Of a stretch of DNA of 64,000 nt, positions 1 through 8,202 are shown piece after piece; within the stretch, counting starts at the first letter, position 1, and each line of letters opens with the position of its first letter. Below the pieces are notes generated by a model. That model was not told the DNA's origin and did no database searches. It saw only the letters and a list, made by a program, of their open reading frames with translations. Both the position numbers and the translations under genes were made by a program. The stretch is taken from the NCBI GenBank assembly GCA_006218065.1, contig VBWE01000014.1, forward strand, positions 92,834 through 156,833, written 5' to 3'. Origin of the DNA: Bacteroidota bacterium (GTDB lineage: Bacteria; Bacteroidota; Bacteroidia; Palsa-965).

Positions 1-515
1 GTTGCCGGGTGATCGTGAATTTTCCCGAGCAGTTCCAGCCCGCCCTGCATCACCTGCTGCGCGGCTGCGGGATTCAGCGCCAGCAATTCGATGAAGGTAT
101 GGTACGCGATTCTTTTTTTACTCTTCTGCAAAAACGAATCCGCCGTATTGGAAATGTCACCGACCCCGACGATACCGTTCCGGTACATTTCGTCTTCGCC
201 GTCGATGATGGCCTGCTGAATCTGCTCCGTGGTAAACTGGTTCCGCTTCGGTAAAAGTTCTTTTGCAAAACCGACGAAACCGGTATGCCGCGTAACCTGT
301 CCGCGCAGGTGCGAAAGTTCGAGGTGACAATGCGTATTGATGAAACCCGGGCAAAGCATGCCGCTGAAATGCTGCACCTGTTCGGGAACGGATGAAGCGG
401 ACTCCGGGTCCAGAAGATCGGTTATGGTTCCCTGTGCGTCGGTTACGAGAATTCCGCCGGGAACGATGCCCGTATGCGGTGAAAAAATATGATCGGCAGA
501 GAAGAAACGCTGCAT
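1..515 (-). CDS. Amidohydrolase family protein (3' part lies outside the window)
   Basis: About 171 N-terminal codons are visible, starting at the ATG at 515 (MQRFFSADHIFSPHTG). An N-terminal beta-rich stretch is followed by the metal-binding signature PGFINTHCHLE near residues 60-70, which fits the ATZ/TRZ-type amidohydrolase (cytosine deaminase/chlorohydrolase-like) superfamily. Such enzymes deaminate or dechlorinate ring compounds using a metal-activated water. The remaining catalytic His and Asp residues lie beyond the window, so the substrate cannot be set. One possibility, by loose resemblance only, is an aminofutalosine-deaminase-like enzyme of menaquinone synthesis. The gene reads away from the small genes at 576-1056, on the same strand and about 60 bp downstream of them. 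Confidence 0.8.
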   Translation of the reverse strand, partial: MQRFFSADHIFSPHTGIVPGGILVTDAQGTITDLLDPESASSVPEQVQHFSGMLCPGFINTHCHLELSHLRGQVTRHTGFVGFAKELLPKRNQFTTEQIQQAIIDGEDEMYRNGIVGVGDISNTADSFLQKSKKRIAYHTFIELLALNPAAAQQVMQGGLELLGKIHDHPA

Positions 516-575
516 AGTCCTGCAAAATTAGCAGGATCAGCATCCAAAAATACAATACCGGCGGATGAAATAGAA

Positions 576-890
576 TTACTGCAGGATTTGTTTTGCTTCG
601 CGAAGCAGGAACGCCTGCTGCAGCATATCGTTCAGCCGGTGAATTTCCTGCGGGGAAAAAGCGAGCAGCATATTTTCGTCAGCTGTGCGGATGTGCATGT
701 TTTTCACGGGGCAGTCGGCACAGGACGCGCATTTTTCCGACTGTGCGCGGATCACGGAAGAAAATTCACGGAACTCATGACCCGAAAAAGAAAAAACGAC
801 CGTTCCGAAAGCGACCTGCATGCGGTTGCATCCGCCGCAATGCGCAGTGTATCCCCAGTCATCGTAATACAATACGTTAAAATCGCACAT
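576..890 (-). CDS. DUF6686-type small Cys-rich protein
   Basis: A 104-residue soluble protein beginning MCDFNVLYYDDWGY. It has CGGCNR near residue 19, then a central CASCADCPVK cluster, giving about six cysteines arranged in pairs. This looks like a metal-binding or redox fold, and I recognise it as similar to the Bacteroidota DUF6686 family, whose function is unknown. Its start lies inside the 3' end of the 59-codon gene upstream (14-nt overlap), which suggests translational coupling. The assignment rests on pattern memory. The Cys pairs and the gene overlap are directly visible. Confidence 0.65.
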   Translation of the reverse strand: MCDFNVLYYDDWGYTAHCGGCNRMQVAFGTVVFSFSGHEFREFSSVIRAQSEKCASCADCPVKNMHIRTADENMLLAFSPQEIHRLNDMLQQAFLLREAKQILQ

Positions 891-1056
891 GCCTGTCGCG
901 GGTTTCAGTTGCCGGGAAGAAAAACGAAGCCGGACCTGCCACAGCGTAAATGCGGGTCATGTGTTCGTCGGCATTCACGCCGATGATTTTGATCTCCTGC
1001 GTTTCCTGCTGTTTTAAAACGCGGATGAGTTTATTTTCCGGTTGCGGTTTTTTCAT
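877..1056 (-). CDS. Small hypothetical protein overlapping the DUF6686-type gene
   Basis: A 59-codon reading frame from ATG at 1056 to TAA at 877, beginning MKKPQPENKLIRVLKQQ and ending RDRHVRF. It overlaps the start of the downstream gene by 14 nt in another frame, as in coupled operons. The protein is basic at the N-terminus with a beta-like middle (IKIIGVNADEH, IYAVAGPASFFFP). It has no signal peptide or membrane segment. I do not recognise the family. It sits between rlmN (divergent, start at 1209) and the Cys-rich gene, and shares codon style with its neighbours. Confidence 0.5.
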   Translation of the reverse strand: MKKPQPENKLIRVLKQQETQEIKIIGVNADEHMTRIYAVAGPASFFFPATETRDRHVRF

Positions 1057-1174
1057 GTCGGTCAGCTTTCAGCAAATGTAGAACCGGCAAAACGCATGAG
1101 TCAATACGCCGGAATAGGTATTCTTTGGCGCAAACGATACCCGGTTTTGGGTACGATATTCATAATCCGCTGCT

Positions 1175-1202
1175 TTGCACAGATTTGCAATCCGTACCTT
1201 TG
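1175..1202 (+). promoter_or_regulatory. Bacteroidota-type promoter of rlmN
   Basis: A TTG (-33) at 1175-1177 is followed after 17 nt by TACCTTTG (-7, consensus TAnnTTTG) at 1195-1202. Only six bases separate the -7 box from the ATG at 1209, so transcription would begin at or next to the start codon. This supports 1209 as the true start and predicts a leaderless or nearly leaderless mRNA. Confidence 0.7.
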
Positions 1203-1208
1203 CACCTG

Positions 1209-2288
1209 ATGAACACCGCAGGCCAAAAGAATATCCGCGCACTTTCCCTGGACGAGCTGAAAACGTTTTTCACCGAACAGGGCGATAAGGCATTTCGCGC
1301 GAAGCAGGTTTACGAATGGCTCTGGCAGAAATCGGCGCACCGTTTCGAAGAGATGACCAATCTCTCGAAAACCACGCGCGACCTGCTCGGCCGGCATTTC
1401 GTGATCAACGCCGTGTGCATCGACAATTTCCAGGTGAGCCGCGACCGGACGATCAAAAATGCGTTTCGCCTGCACGACGGCAATATCGTGGAAGGCGTAC
1501 TGATTCCTACCGAAACGCGGATGACCGCCTGCATTTCTTCGCAGGTCGGCTGCAGCCTCACCTGTAAATTCTGCGCAACCGGCAGGCTGGCCCGGCTCCG
1601 CAACCTCGACGCCGATGAAATCGTGGACCAGGTGGTGCTCATCCGCAAACAGGCGCTGGAACGTTACGATCAGAACCTGACCAATATCGTGTACATGGGT
1701 ATGGGCGAACCGTTGCTGAATTACCGCAGCGTACTCGAATCGGCCGAACGGATCAGCGCGCCCGACGGACTGGGCATGAGTCCGCAACGGATCACCGTTT
1801 CAACCGCAGGTATCGCGAAAATGATCAAAAAGCTCGGCGACGACGAAGTGAAATTCAATCTCGCGCTTTCGCTTCACGCAGCCAACGATGCGAAGCGGAA
1901 TCATATCATGCCGATCAACGAGCAGAATACGCTGGATGCACTGGCCGAAGCGCTCAATTATTTTTATGACAAAACCGGGACGCGCGTAACCTTCGAGTTC
2001 ATCGTGTTCCGCGATTTCAACGACAGCACGCAGGATGCACTCGAACTGGCAGCCTACTGCAAAAAAGTTCCCGCCAAAGTGAACATCATCGAATACAACC
2101 CGATCGATGACGGCGAATTCCAGCAAACCACATCCGCGCGGCTGGATAATTTCAAGGAAGTGCTCGAAAGCAAGAACGTGATCGTCAACGTGCGGCGCAG
2201 CCGCGGAAAAGATATCGATGCCGCCTGCGGACAGCTCGCCAATAAAAACGACGCGATGCGGAAAACGGAAGTGAAGAGGAAAGATTGA
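1209..2288 (+). CDS. rlmN: Dual-specificity 23S rRNA/tRNA adenine-C2 methyltransferase RlmN
   Basis: A radical-SAM enzyme that methylates C2 of A2503 in 23S rRNA and of A37 in certain tRNAs, tuning peptidyl-transferase accuracy. The 359-residue protein has the expected length. The CxxxCxxC iron-sulfur motif lies in CSLTCKFCATG near residue 116. It is followed by GMGEPLLNY and TVSTAGI, and a conserved Cys occurs near the C-terminus (DIDAACGQLA). An upstream in-frame ATG at 1125 exists, but the -7 box at 1195-1202 would fall inside that reading frame, so 1209 is preferred. It is transcribed divergently from the small genes at 877-1056. Confidence 0.96.
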   Translation: MNTAGQKNIRALSLDELKTFFTEQGDKAFRAKQVYEWLWQKSAHRFEEMTNLSKTTRDLLGRHFVINAVCIDNFQVSRDRTIKNAFRLHDGNIVEGVLIPTETRMTACISSQVGCSLTCKFCATGRLARLRNLDADEIVDQVVLIRKQALERYDQNLTNIVYMGMGEPLLNYRSVLESAERISAPDGLGMSPQRITVSTAGIAKMIKKLGDDEVKFNLALSLHAANDAKRNHIMPINEQNTLDALAEALNYFYDKTGTRVTFEFIVFRDFNDSTQDALELAAYCKKVPAKVNIIEYNPIDDGEFQQTTSARLDNFKEVLESKNVIVNVRRSRGKDIDAACGQLANKNDAMRKTEVKRKD

Positions 2289-2438
2289 GTGCTGCCAGGT
2301 CTCGGCTACCCCGCCTCCCAAAGTTATACGGCGGGCAGGCGCTCGACCTGATGAGATCGTTTAACTTTTATTTCCGACTATCGTTCGGGCTGACGAATCC
2401 TTATACATACAAGTCCGAAAGCAGCAAACAACAGACAG

Positions 2439-2543
2439 GTAGTCATTGCGAGCGAAGTATTCCGCTCGCTTTGCTTTTATGTAGAGACTCACGCAGCGAA
2501 GCAATCGCTTCCGAAGGTGTAACGCTGCGCTCGCAATGACTAC
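2439..2543. repeat. Intergenic palindrome with 16-bp perfect arms (GTAGTCATTGCGAGCG)
   Basis: The 322-bp gap between rlmN and the next gene holds GTAGTCATTGCGAGCG at 2439-2454 and its exact reverse complement at 2528-2543. Between the arms are further GAAGCAATCGCTTC-like pairs. After the right arm, two similar tracts (CTACAATCTG and GATTACAATCTG) with related GCTGCACAG/GCTGTGCA pieces follow. The TCATTGCGAGCGAAG core is a type of repetitive extragenic sequence common in this phylum. No ORF of substance lies here. Confidence 0.75.
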
Positions 2544-2610
2544 AATCTGTTTTCCGCTGCACAGTAATTTGTTCATTCGCTTTTTCCGCTGTGCAATGAT
2601 TACAATCTGA

Positions 2611-4215
2611 TCAATTCGAATATTGTATCTTATTAAAGAAAAACACCGTCCGTTTTTTCTTTCCGCCTTTGCCTTTTTCTTCCGTGTTTTTGATGCGCTG
2701 GTAGCCCCAGGTCACAAAATAATTGTCGTACCAGAAAGCCATGTCGCTGTCGTAGTTCGATCGTACTTTATCGCCTTCTTTGTTCGTTTCGATCGGCGTG
2801 GACGATTTGTTGTCGATCACTTCGCTGCCCTGGATGATTTTACTGTGGATGGCGCCGCCGTAAGCGTATGCCAGTACGAGTTCCTTTTCCTGCGGCAGTA
2901 CACGTACGCGTTCCTTCAGGTTGAAAGTTAAAATGTTCCAGATCTCGAATGTATTATCCCAGAGCATGTTCCCGCTTTTGTCGAATCCGCAAACGATCGC
3001 GTGCGTGTATCGCCAGCCGTCGAATACCTGGCGGGTGCGCGTAACGGGTTTCCCGTTTACGTACTCGGTATAAAACTCCGTATGGTATTCCGGGTAATAG
3101 GCTTCGGCAACCATGATGTACTGATCGTTGTATTCGAGTACATCATGAACCAGCAACTGGTAATTCACATCCAGTGTTTGTCCTTGTTCACTTTTTTTCC
3201 GGGCGCGTTTTTTCATCTTCATGGCTTTGCGCGCGGAATAATTCGCTTCAATGTATTTCCAGAAACTTTTCAATTCCGAAAACGCATAGTATTTGATGAA
3301 TTCCTGTTCTTCGCCCTTGGCTTTGGTGATGTAAAGCCCGTCGGAATACGGCGAAACAACAACCTGTTTGCCGCTTGTCGAGGCCTGGGAATAGGTGCCG
3401 ACAATCAGTTTTTCCTTGTTTTTAAGATTGGAAACATGCGCGTTCAGCGGCAGGTTTGCACCCTGGGGATCGAGGCGGAGTTCGCTTTTCGGACCGCCGT
3501 TCGCGTAAAATTCTTTTACATCGAGGTCGAAGGTTTTTTTGTCGGGATGGCTCGCGATCACCGCGTCAAACGTTTTCTGTTCGGTGTCTTTCGAAATATC
3601 GGTTACGCTGCACTGTCCTTTGTATTTCAGTTTGGCCAGTTCGCTGTTCTGCGCGGCAAGGTCGGTGTGCATGAGCAGCGGCGTAGTATTTACCGCGCTG
3701 CGCGCAAGTCCGCAGGTATATCCGTACAGGCACATCTGGAACCAGGAAGGAACCGTACTTCCGCCCCAGAACGCATCGTCGCCCATCGCTTTGAAATCGG
3801 TAACGCGCATGCGCACGGGCGTTTTCCCGTTGGTGGCAGTAATTGAACCGCTGTTGATATTCAGGCGCAGCACGCTGTAATCGGCATTCCTGCGCGTGCC
3901 CATCAGGAGCAGGTACAGATTATCCATATCATAATCGTACTTCACCATGGTCATCCGCGAACTTACGGCCTGCTGCTTGGTCCACACCTTTTTGAAATTC
4001 ACATCGTACTTGGTGAATTCGATGACCTTTTCGCCTTTCTCTCCTTTTTCCTGGTTTTCATTAAAAAGAATCACGCCGTTTTTTCCTACGGGAAGAATAT
4101 TGTACTGGTCGGAAGCCGAAGCGGCTTCGATTTCCATGCGCATCAGGCTTTGTGCGTTCGAAGCGGCAAACGACAGGAAAAATGAAGCGGTGAATAAGAG
4201 GCGGGAAAAGTTCAT
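2611..4215 (-). CDS. Large secreted protein of unknown function
   Basis: A 534-residue protein starting at ATG 4215 with a clear signal peptide (MNFSRLLFTASFFLSFAASNAQ). The TTG/ATG-type extension from 4239 would only lengthen the n-region. The mature part is rich in short beta strands (for example VKYDYDMDNLYLLLMG, KELVLAYAYGGAIHSKI), with a basic KMKKRARKKSEQ loop mid-protein and a basic tail KGGKKKRTVFFFNK. This is compatible with a beta-propeller-like or beta-sandwich envelope protein, but no motif identifies a function. It is the last gene of a five-gene minus-strand cluster and probably acts with the TPR proteins and beta-barrel encoded upstream. Confidence 0.75.
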   Translation of the reverse strand: MNFSRLLFTASFFLSFAASNAQSLMRMEIEAASASDQYNILPVGKNGVILFNENQEKGEKGEKVIEFTKYDVNFKKVWTKQQAVSSRMTMVKYDYDMDNLYLLLMGTRRNADYSVLRLNINSGSITATNGKTPVRMRVTDFKAMGDDAFWGGSTVPSWFQMCLYGYTCGLARSAVNTTPLLMHTDLAAQNSELAKLKYKGQCSVTDISKDTEQKTFDAVIASHPDKKTFDLDVKEFYANGGPKSELRLDPQGANLPLNAHVSNLKNKEKLIVGTYSQASTSGKQVVVSPYSDGLYITKAKGEEQEFIKYYAFSELKSFWKYIEANYSARKAMKMKKRARKKSEQGQTLDVNYQLLVHDVLEYNDQYIMVAEAYYPEYHTEFYTEYVNGKPVTRTRQVFDGWRYTHAIVCGFDKSGNMLWDNTFEIWNILTFNLKERVRVLPQEKELVLAYAYGGAIHSKIIQGSEVIDNKSSTPIETNKEGDKVRSNYDSDMAFWYDNYFVTWGYQRIKNTEEKGKGGKKKRTVFFFNKIQYSN

Positions 4216-4241
4216 GACCCCGGGTTTTTGTAAATACAAAT

Positions 4242-5090
4242 TTACGGTTGTTTCTTCAGAATCCGGGCACGGATTTTTTCCTGGTACGCCTCGATCTTCC
4301 GCGCATTGTACTCGTCGGCCAGCTTGCCGGCATAACGCACGCCGCCGGAATAGAAACGCGCAGCCAGTCCAAGCCCGGTAGCCGTTCCTGAAATGTAATA
4401 CCCGTCAAGCACCGTCCACGCGCCGTAAGCCAGCGAACCGGTTACGAGAATAAAACTGGTCAATCCGCGGATGGGTTTTCCCGCGTATACCTGCCCGAGA
4501 CCGGGAACGATGATGGAAAGTCTCCTTGCTTTCGTTTTGCTTTTCAGTTTCAATTCTTTTTCGTCGCCGATCAGCTGCGTCGTATCAATAACAAGATGAT
4601 TGAACTGCGCATAACGGATCACATGTTGTTTCGCCGCCGCCCAGTTTTCCTGTTCGAGATCGACGAGCGCCTGCAGTAAAAGGCAACTGTCGCGCCAGGA
4701 AGAATCGTTCATCAGCCTGATCTGCGTGAGCTGGAAAGCGGCTTCGGCTGCGTTGGACGATAAGTACGCGCAGAGCGCCGATTCGTAACGCAGGAAATAC
4801 TGCAGGGAATCGGGCAAGGGTAAAGTATCGGCGCGTTTCAGGTTGCGCACGGCTTCGGTGTAATTGCCGGCGGCTTTCAGGCAGCGTCCTTTGTGCAGCA
4901 GGGCTTCGCCGCGGACTGCAGGATCAGCGTTCAGGAAAAGAATCTTTTCACAGGCGAGTGCCGCTTCATTGTATTTACCGGCAGTGCACAGGCTGTCGGC
5001 CCCCGCGAAGAGGTCGGGCTGCTTTGCCGCCGAAAACAGTTTACCTGCGTAAACGCTGCAAAGCAAAAGAAAGATCAGCCTGTACCACAT
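4242..5090 (-). CDS. TPR protein with C-terminal PGLGQVYAGK membrane region
   Basis: A 282-residue protein with an N-terminal signal or anchor (MWYRLIFLLLCSVYAGKLF) and two to three TPR-like helical hairpins (GKYNEAALACEKIL, GNYTEAVRNLKRA, NWAAAKQHVIRYA). These are followed by SIIVPGLGQVYAGKP and two hydrophobic segments. The PGLGQ-Y-GK motif marks a small family of Bacteroidota membrane proteins of unknown role. Its first 50 bp overlap the 3' end of the next gene upstream, whose product has the same C-terminal motif. The pair therefore looks like diverged paralogues that are translationally coupled. Confidence 0.8.
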   Translation of the reverse strand: MWYRLIFLLLCSVYAGKLFSAAKQPDLFAGADSLCTAGKYNEAALACEKILFLNADPAVRGEALLHKGRCLKAAGNYTEAVRNLKRADTLPLPDSLQYFLRYESALCAYLSSNAAEAAFQLTQIRLMNDSSWRDSCLLLQALVDLEQENWAAAKQHVIRYAQFNHLVIDTTQLIGDEKELKLKSKTKARRLSIIVPGLGQVYAGKPIRGLTSFILVTGSLAYGAWTVLDGYYISGTATGLGLAARFYSGGVRYAGKLADEYNARKIEAYQEKIRARILKKQP

Positions 5091-5919
5091 AGTGTACGTC
5101 GTTTATTGTTTCACGGCGCTGCACGCGGACGGTAAGCGCGCTGCCGTAAATATTTCCGAGATAAAAAACCGAGAACAGGGAGGCGTAGCCGATGAACCGC
5201 GCATCTTTTATGCCGCCTTTCCGGTAGGCTTCGAAAGCCTGCACGCCGAGCACGGCAACCGGTGTAAAAGCCGCCAGCCCGTGACGCGGTTTGCCTGCAT
5301 ATACTTTACCGAGACCGGGAACGATGGCCGAAAGTGCGCCGGCCACGAACGGTGATTTTTTTTTGATGCTGCGAAGCCTTTGTTCCTGCTCCATCAGCCG
5401 TTTGAATTCACCGTTCTCTTCGCGGTATAATATTCCTGCGGAAGAATTATCCTGCACCAGTTTGCGAAACTGCGCCGTATCGTCCTGCAGCAAAGCCGCA
5501 GCAAGCAAACCGTAGCTGCGGATACCGGCAAGGGCGCTGTCGCCGGCGGAAACGTTATTGAACACGGATTCGAGTTCTGCATAGTTTTCCTGCTGCAGCT
5601 GAACCAGTGCATTACTGCACACGGCGCGCGTAAAAAAAACACTGCCCGGGGAAACTGCGTGGAAAGCGCGGGCGGCGGCATCTTTCCGGCCGGTTCTTTC
5701 CAAACTTTCGCCCAGCTGGAATTCCAGGCTGTCGTGCTGCGCGGGGGAAAGCGTATAACGATCGTTCATGTTGCCGAGCTGGAGCGCGGCGTCCCGGTGC
5801 AGCTGGTTTTTCAGCAGGTGATCGGCGAAAGCGCGGTCGGCGGAATACGCACTGTCCTGCGCAAAAATTTTTCCGGCGGAAAAAAGAAAAAGAAAAACCA
5901 GCAGCCGGAACGGGGTCAA
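5041..5919 (-). CDS. Paralogous TPR/PGLGKVYAGK membrane protein
   Basis: A 292-residue protein with signal peptide MTPFRLLVFLFLFSAGKIFAQ, helical TPR-like repeats (residues 25-185), then SAIVPGLGKVYAGKPRHG and two to three hydrophobic segments to the C-terminus. It shares layout and the PGLG-VYAGKP motif with its downstream neighbour, which it overlaps by 50 bp. Its own start overlaps the end of the YidD-like gene by 4 nt. Compact overlaps along 2611-6407 argue for one operon encoding an envelope complex. The function is not established. Confidence 0.8.
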   Translation of the reverse strand: MTPFRLLVFLFLFSAGKIFAQDSAYSADRAFADHLLKNQLHRDAALQLGNMNDRYTLSPAQHDSLEFQLGESLERTGRKDAAARAFHAVSPGSVFFTRAVCSNALVQLQQENYAELESVFNNVSAGDSALAGIRSYGLLAAALLQDDTAQFRKLVQDNSSAGILYREENGEFKRLMEQEQRLRSIKKKSPFVAGALSAIVPGLGKVYAGKPRHGLAAFTPVAVLGVQAFEAYRKGGIKDARFIGYASLFSVFYLGNIYGSALTVRVQRRETINDVHYVVQADLSFALQRLRR

Positions 5920-6383
5920 TGTTTCTTGCGGTATAACGAGGGTTCGTCTACGATATGATTATGCCCGTCGGTCCGCGAATTCGGAATTTCGGGCAGCACG
6001 CCGGTGGAGCAGCGCGTGAGCCGGTCGGCAGTGAGCAGGATGCCGCGCAGCAAACCGATTTCGCGGATGGCCGCTTTGCTGAAATTGGAACAGGTGCGTT
6101 CGTACAGGCATTCCGCGGAGATCTGCGGCGAAATCACGCCCTGGTAAACGAACATGGCTCCGGTGAGCATGAGCCGGACGGGATTGTAGCGCGCGAATGC
6201 GTTTTTCTTTTTCGCTTCCATCGGTTTTTTATTATTCACCGAATCGATGCGGCCGTTGTAACCGAATTTCGCTGCGGAAGGTTCGTACTGCTGCAGCAAT
6301 TGAAAATCGGATTGCGTTGTTTGCGCAGAAGCGATCCGCCCGAACAGCAAAAAAGAAAAAAATAAAATGATTCCTGCGCGCAT
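5916..6383 (-). CDS. Secreted YidD-like (DUF37/haemolytic-domain) protein
   Basis: Starting at ATG 6383 the 155-residue product has signal peptide MRAGIILFFSFLLFGRIASAQ. About 60 residues later comes a YidD-like core: PVRLMLTGAMFVYQGVISPQ, then a Cys pair (CLYERTC), AAIREIGLLRG and RLTRCS. Canonical YidD is a cytoplasmic, roughly 75-residue membrane-insertion factor with the pattern SP-CRFxPTCS-YA. Here the domain sits in a longer protein with an export signal, and the Cys and Arg positions are kept but degenerate. It probably serves an envelope role with the PGLGQ proteins next to it rather than YidC-linked insertion, which is an inference from context. Confidence 0.72.
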   Translation of the reverse strand: MRAGIILFFSFLLFGRIASAQTTQSDFQLLQQYEPSAAKFGYNGRIDSVNNKKPMEAKKKNAFARYNPVRLMLTGAMFVYQGVISPQISAECLYERTCSNFSKAAIREIGLLRGILLTADRLTRCSTGVLPEIPNSRTDGHNHIVDEPSLYRKKH

Positions 6384-6394
6384 ATCTTCAAAGA

Positions 6395-7108
6395 TCACAT
6401 TCCCCAACCGAATTTCAAACCGATGCCGAAGTTTGGCGCAACCCGGTGATAGGCCGGTGACACCTGGTTCGGAATTTCCGTCGCCCTGTTTTCCCAGGTT
6501 TGCCGGATGCCGGCCGCGATATAGAAATCAACGAAAGGTTCATTGGAATTCTCCGCGTTCTGCCAGCCACCGGCCAGCCGGATCTCCGAAACTTTCCGCA
6601 GGCCGGGATATACATCGTACACCAGGCCGGTAAATTCATACCAGTCCATTTTATAAGTCCGGAACGTAAACTCCGGCCCGATATAAAAACCGGCGATCGC
6701 TACGTCCGCATGACGCGGAAAGATCCGGCCCTGCCCGCGAAAACTCCAGCCCGAACGGAATTTGGCATTCTCGTTGCTGAGAAAATAACCGTTGTTCACG
6801 CTGGTTTCATAAAACAGGTCCGTATAGGTTACGCCGATCGCCGCTTCAACACTGTAAAACCGGTTGACCCGGTATTCCACGAAAGCCGGCAGTTCACCGG
6901 TAAGCAGCAATACCGGGCTGCACTTGAAGGCAATCCGCACGCTGTCGGAAAGAACCGAACGGGGCCGGGCCGCGTTTGGTTCGGTTACGGGGACAATTTC
7001 CGTTTTCACAGTCGTATCCGCGCCGGTTACCGTACCCAGCCTGCGCTGTGCCTGCAACTGTAAAGTAACCAGGGCAAATACGACGATAAATATGCTGCGT
7101 GTGATCAT
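6395..7108 (-). CDS. Outer-membrane beta-barrel protein
   Basis: A 237-residue protein with signal peptide MITRSIFIVVFALVTLQLQAQ. A short linker is followed by alternating hydrophobic beta strands (VEYRVNRFYSVEAAIGVTY, FYIGPEFTFRTYKMDWYEF, VDFYIAAGIRQTWENR) and a C-terminal strand ending in aromatics (FGIGLKFGWGM), typical of an 8- to 10-stranded outer-membrane barrel. It is the first gene of the minus-strand cluster and overlaps the longest reading of the YidD-like frame. The gap to the divergent prenyl synthase gene (7109-7226) should hold both promoters. Confidence 0.8.
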   Translation of the reverse strand: MITRSIFIVVFALVTLQLQAQRRLGTVTGADTTVKTEIVPVTEPNAARPRSVLSDSVRIAFKCSPVLLLTGELPAFVEYRVNRFYSVEAAIGVTYTDLFYETSVNNGYFLSNENAKFRSGWSFRGQGRIFPRHADVAIAGFYIGPEFTFRTYKMDWYEFTGLVYDVYPGLRKVSEIRLAGGWQNAENSNEPFVDFYIAAGIRQTWENRATEIPNQVSPAYHRVAPNFGIGLKFGWGM

Positions 7109-7201
7109 TACTGCAAAATTTGCAAAAAAAACCGATAAGCAGCAAGAGCAAAGTCATTTTGCTATCCGAAGCGGTTCACAACAATCGAGCATCCGAATTG
7201 T

Positions 7202-7209
7202 TAACTTTG
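7202..7209 (+). promoter_or_regulatory. -7 box TAACTTTG upstream of the polyprenyl synthase gene
   Basis: TAACTTTG matches TAnnTTTG and lies 17 nt before the ATG at 7227. The -33 element is weak. It supports 7227 as the start rather than the much longer in-frame ORF that overlaps the divergent gene. Confidence 0.6.
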
Positions 7210-7226
7210 AGCCACTACTCCCATTT

Positions 7227-8201
7227 ATGTCGGTAATCGACTCTATCAAAGCGCCTGTACGGCAAGAAATGGAGCTGTTCGAACAAAAGTTCAGACAGTC
7301 GATGAAGAGTTCGGTTCCTTTGCTCGATAAGATCACGGCGTATATCGTAAAGCGGAAAGGGAAGCAGCTTCGTCCTTTATTCGTTTTTCTTTCGGCATCG
7401 GCCTGCGGGGGCGTGAATGAATCTACTTACCGTGCGGCGGCGCTGATTGAACTTTTGCATACGGCGACGCTTGTTCACGACGACGTGGTGGACGATTCGA
7501 ATCTCCGCCGCGGATTTTTTTCGGTGAGTGCGCTCTGGAAAAACAAAATTGCCGTGCTGGTGGGCGACTACCTGCTTTCGCGCGGCCTGCTGCTTTCGCT
7601 GGATAACAATGATTTCCGCCTGCTGAAAACGGTAGCGACCGCGGTGCGCGAGATGAGTGAGGGCGAACTGCTGCAGATTGAAAAAGCGCGGCGCCTGGAT
7701 ATCGCCGAGCCAGTGTACTTTGAGATCATCCGCCAGAAAACCGCTTCGCTGATCGCTTCGTGCTGCGCCTGCGGAGCCGCTTCGGCCGACGACAGCGAAG
7801 AACTGCAGGAACGCATGCGCAAGTTCGGCGAGCTTACCGGTATTGCTTTCCAGATCAAAGACGACCTGTTCGACTACGGCAGTTCGGGCGATATCGGGAA
7901 ACCGACCGGCATCGATATCAAGGAAAAGAAAATGACGCTTCCGCTGATCTACGCGCTGAACAATGCTTCGCGCAACGATAAGCGGAGAATGATTAATATT
8001 GTAAAGAATCACAACAACGAACCCGAAAAGGTCGCGGAAGTGATCAGCTTTGTCTGGAAAAGCGGCGGGATCGAATACGCACGCCAGCGCATGAACCAAT
8101 ACAAGGACGAAGCCCTGGCGCTTCTCCGTACATTCCCCGAAAGCCAGGCAAGAACATCCCTGGAACAATTGGTGATCTACACGACCCAACGTGAGAAATG
8201 A
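7227..8201 (+). CDS. Trans-polyprenyl diphosphate synthase
   Basis: A 324-residue all-helical prenyl synthase that condenses isopentenyl diphosphate onto an allylic primer to give the long chain of menaquinone (octaprenyl/solanesyl type). The first Asp-rich motif is HDDVVDDSNLRRG near residue 84 and the second is KDDLFDYGSSGDIGKPTG near residue 212. GKQLRP and LVGDYLLSRG are also present. Small residues before the first DDxxD (LLHTATLVHDD) fit a long-chain enzyme, but chain length cannot be fixed by eye. The gene overlaps no neighbour at this start and is followed after one base by the glycosyltransferase start. Confidence 0.93.
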   Translation: MSVIDSIKAPVRQEMELFEQKFRQSMKSSVPLLDKITAYIVKRKGKQLRPLFVFLSASACGGVNESTYRAAALIELLHTATLVHDDVVDDSNLRRGFFSVSALWKNKIAVLVGDYLLSRGLLLSLDNNDFRLLKTVATAVREMSEGELLQIEKARRLDIAEPVYFEIIRQKTASLIASCCACGAASADDSEELQERMRKFGELTGIAFQIKDDLFDYGSSGDIGKPTGIDIKEKKMTLPLIYALNNASRNDKRRMINIVKNHNNEPEKVAEVISFVWKSGGIEYARQRMNQYKDEALALLRTFPESQARTSLEQLVIYTTQREK

Positions 8202-8202
8202 A

